Part shown: piece after piece, positions 62,108 to 64,000 of the stretch | Numbering within the stretch: position 1 is the stretch's first letter | Layout of the letters: every line of letters begins with the position of its first letter | Source: Litchfieldella anticariensis FP35 = DSM 16096 | GTDB lineage: Bacteria > Pseudomonadota > Gammaproteobacteria > Pseudomonadales > Halomonadaceae | DNA length: 64,000 nt | NCBI RefSeq assembly: GCF_000409775.1 | Contig: NZ_KE332377.1 | Span: forward strand, 964,073 to 1,028,072 | Reading direction: 5' to 3' | Position numbers and translations under genes: made by a program | Notes under the pieces: model-generated | Databases searched by the model: none | What the model saw: the letters and a program-made list of their open reading frames with translations, nothing else | Told to the model about the DNA's origin: nothing

Positions 62108-62587
62108 CTAGTGCGTTAACAAAAGCTCTTTATCTATCGCTACAAACTCACTAGCGGCGTTCATTAACGAAGCTGCTGTTAACTGGGGAACGCCATAGAC
62201 TTCCACTTTTTTCCCATACACATTACGAATTTTATTGACTAGAAGATCAAAGTCTCCATCGCCCGATACCAACACGATGACATCCGACTGTTCCGCGTAC
62301 TCCATGGCATCGAGAGTGATGCCAACATCCCAATCACCTTTCGCAGAACCATCCGATCTTTGAATAAACGGTTTCAGCTTTACCTCAAAACCAATAGCCC
62401 TAAGTATATTTTGAAATTCTCGTTGTTTTCTGTCACCTTTATCTATTGCATAGGCGAACGCTTTCACGACCTCTCTGCCAGCGGTAACCTTTGACCAAAA
62501 CTTGTTGTAATCAAAGTTACTCTTATAGGCTTCCCGCACTGTGTAATATACATTTTGCACGTCAACGAATATCGCAACTTTTTCCAT
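62108..62587 (-). CDS. NYN-domain protein (LabA/DUF88 family)
   Basis: A 159-residue protein: VAIFVDVQNVYYTVREAY, GDWDVGITLDAMEYAEQSDV and VLVSGDGDFDLLVNKIRNVY contain the acidic residues (Asp in FVDVQN, DWDVG and SGDGDF) of NYN/PIN-like ribonucleases. RNA cleavage or turnover is the expected role. AT-rich composition matches the accessory region. Confidence 0.88.
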   Translation of the reverse strand: MEKVAIFVDVQNVYYTVREAYKSNFDYNKFWSKVTAGREVVKAFAYAIDKGDRKQREFQNILRAIGFEVKLKPFIQRSDGSAKGDWDVGITLDAMEYAEQSDVIVLVSGDGDFDLLVNKIRNVYGKKVEVYGVPQLTAASLMNAASEFVAIDKELLLTH

Positions 62588-62850
62588 GCTAGAAACTCAT
62601 TTTTTCATGACAGTGATTTGACTACCTATCTTATGATGGAATGAACGGACTGGCTGAATTTTTCGAAATGCCCACTTTGGTTCGCCAGCTACCTCGGCCA
62701 TTCCATCAACCTAGGCGAATGTTCCTCACTCAGCCAGGAGCGGACCTTCAGTGAAGTCTTATGAAACCTCAGCGGTCGAAGCGGTCATTGACTTGTAAGA
62801 TGAACCAGTCCCACTGCCGTCTGCGGGACGTAATCTGATGAGGTAAAGCG

Positions 62851-63237
62851 ATGAACAGCGACGAGTTATCTGCGAGCTATCGCGGCTACATCGAGTGCCT
62901 GAACCAACAGGACTGGGACAATCTGGGCCGCTATGTCAGCGAGAACGTTCGCTACAATGAGGAAATCATAGGGCTGACCGGTTACCGCTCCATGCTTGAA
63001 GAAGATTTTCTAGCAATTCCAGACCTTTACTTTGAAATCGCACTACTGGTCTCGCAGCCTCCCTATGTAGCCAGTCGCCTGAAGTTCAACTGCACACCGG
63101 TCGGCATGCTGTTCGGACTGCCTGTCAACGGTAAGCCTGTACAATTCGAAGAGAATGTTTTCTATGAATTCGATGATGGAAAGATCAAGACCGTCTGGTC
63201 GATCATCGACAAGAGCGCCATTGCAGCGCAGATATGA
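62851..63237 (+). CDS. SnoaL-like polyketide-cyclase-fold protein
   Basis: A 128-residue SnoaL-like protein: YRGYIECLNQQDWDNLGRYV, YRSMLEEDFLAIPDLYFEIA and FEENVFYEFDDGKIKTVWSI. Such ester-cyclase relatives have many roles; substrate unknown. A clear ribosome site (GAGGTAA) precedes the ATG. Its 3' end meets a LysR remnant on the other strand. Confidence 0.85.
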   Translation: MNSDELSASYRGYIECLNQQDWDNLGRYVSENVRYNEEIIGLTGYRSMLEEDFLAIPDLYFEIALLVSQPPYVASRLKFNCTPVGMLFGLPVNGKPVQFEENVFYEFDDGKIKTVWSIIDKSAIAAQI

Positions 63238-63239
63238 CA

Positions 63240-63587
63240 CCCTCTGGCCGCTTCGGGTCGTGTGCTGCCAGCGTCGATCGTTCCCGCGGTCGCCCACCAT
63301 TTTTGCCAGGTCGGCGTATCGGAGTCTGGTTTGAACCAGTCGAAATGAATGAGTGGATATTGGAGAAGCTCTGCGGCACTCAGGGTACGTCGATTGCCGG
63401 AAAGCAATGCCGGGCTGCACATGTCATGGAATGTATCGCGGAACAGCTCGCGCGACGTGAACTCAGTCGGCGCGGTGCGCGCATAGCGGATCGCGACATC
63501 TGCCTCGCGGGCCAGGCTGGCGGCCTCCAGCATGGTCCGCGCCGCAAGAGCGCGCGAAGGCAAAGCTACATGCTTAATGGTCAACAC
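63240..63587 (-). pseudogene. Central piece of a LysR-type regulator (GcvA-like)
   Basis: The minus strand reads DVAIRYARTAPTEFTSRELF, then FHDMCSPALLSGNRRTL and YPLIHFDWFKPDSDTPTWQK, typical of the substrate domain of GcvA-like LysR proteins. The DNA-binding half and the C-terminal end are missing; the frame shifts after about TIDAG. Confidence 0.65.
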
Positions 63588-63616
63588 ACCTGATAGCTAC
63601 AACAGGCAGGTTGAAC

Positions 63617-64000
63617 TCAATGACGAGAAGACGGAACAAGGTTCAACATACCGATGGCACGTTGAACATCATCCGGCCAGATCCATAAACGATAGGGTTC
63701 CGGAATCTCGAAATAGTCTTCAGGGCCGAAGAGCTCCCGGCTTCTCATATCCGCACAATACCTCGACCTCCACCTGAGCTGTTCGCGATATGGGATGGAT
63801 TCACCATCGACTAATTTCTTGGTGATTGAATACAGCTTTTCACACATCCGATATTCGTAACCGGGAAGAGACAAGGGATCTTGATACTGCCCTCTTTTTT
63901 CTTTCACCGCGTCGACTGCCATTTCCAGAAAAAGCGGCAAATCAAGCTCACCCGGAATATTGGGAAAGATAATGAAAGGGGCGGCCCAGCCACTTTCAAT
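63617..64000 (-). CDS. Protein of unknown function (N-terminus beyond window)
   Basis: The minus strand is open from the right edge to a stop at 63617, giving 127 residues ending DDVQRAIGMLNLVPSSRH. Visible segments include WAAPFIIFPNIPGELDLPLF and EIPEPYRLWIWPDD. I do not recognise a family. AT-rich composition resembles the accessory genes. Confidence 0.6.
   Translation of the reverse strand: MESGWAAPFIIFPNIPGELDLPLFLEMAVDAVKEKRGQYQDPLSLPGYEYRMCEKLYSITKKLVDGESIPYREQLRWRSRYCADMRSRELFGPEDYFEIPEPYRLWIWPDDVQRAIGMLNLVPSSRH

Noticed and set aside
1-64000. CRISPR arrays, tRNA or rRNA genes, complete transposons or prophage
   Set aside because: No regularly spaced repeats, no cloverleaf or rRNA-like stretches, and only fragments of transposase genes were seen.

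Overview
The window looks like chromosomal DNA from a moderately GC-rich gammaproteobacterium. The protein content fits a halophile of the Halomonas type; this is an inference from gene content, since there is no rRNA or other taxonomic marker. I see no tRNA, rRNA, CRISPR array, intact prophage or intact transposon.

Layout. 1-13.3 kb is housekeeping and stress material: a large protein cut by the left edge (possibly type VI secretion related), an ABC-2 exporter divergent from soxR with a sox box between them, a phospholipase D-like enzyme, a beta-lactamase-like remnant, a double CDGSH protein, a bifunctional penicillin-binding protein, a YbaK-type deacylase and thiI. 13.7-20.7 kb is a compact ten-gene operon and the most interesting part of the window. 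It encodes a stand-alone type II fatty-acid/polyene synthase (ACP, two hotdog dehydratases, ketosynthase, a ketosynthase-like chain-length partner, ketoreductase), then a ferritin-like di-iron protein, a thioesterase, a carotenoid-cleavage-oxygenase homologue and a small monooxygenase-like protein. It resembles the core of aryl polyene clusters but lacks their starter-activating, glycosyl/acyl-transfer and export genes and carries oxidative tailoring genes instead. A bidirectional terminator separates it from a cytochrome P460 gene.

21-48.4 kb is mixed metabolism: an FAD oxidase with a divergent HxlR regulator; two adjacent exported proteins (a transglutaminase-like protein, and a protein with two vWA and two galactose-binding-like domains); a periplasmic glycerophosphodiesterase; two divergent paralogous CocE/NonD hydrolases; a minus-strand run (ATP-grasp ligase, aldo/keto reductase, DM13, TrmO, VIT1, Ca/Na exchanger, YbjQ, VOC); an AraC regulator with a divergent alcohol dehydrogenase; a TetR regulator facing a VOC/flavin-oxidase pair across two identical palindromes; and a reverse transsulfuration operon (cystathionine beta-synthase and gamma-lyase).

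48.4-64 kb is an accessory, rearranged region. It holds transposase and istB scraps, a duplicated 3' end of the terC-like gene, a duplicated VOC fragment, an orphan 526-residue protein preceded by a LuxR-type regulator with a degenerate receiver, and a run of small minus-strand genes (DUF1353, VOC, SRPBCC, DinB, YdeI-like, VOC). Several of these are bordered by sites shaped like integron attC sites, suggesting a decaying gene-cassette array without an integrase in view. The right end has a LysR/RidA pair, a NYN-domain protein, a SnoaL-like protein, a LysR remnant and a gene cut by the window edge.
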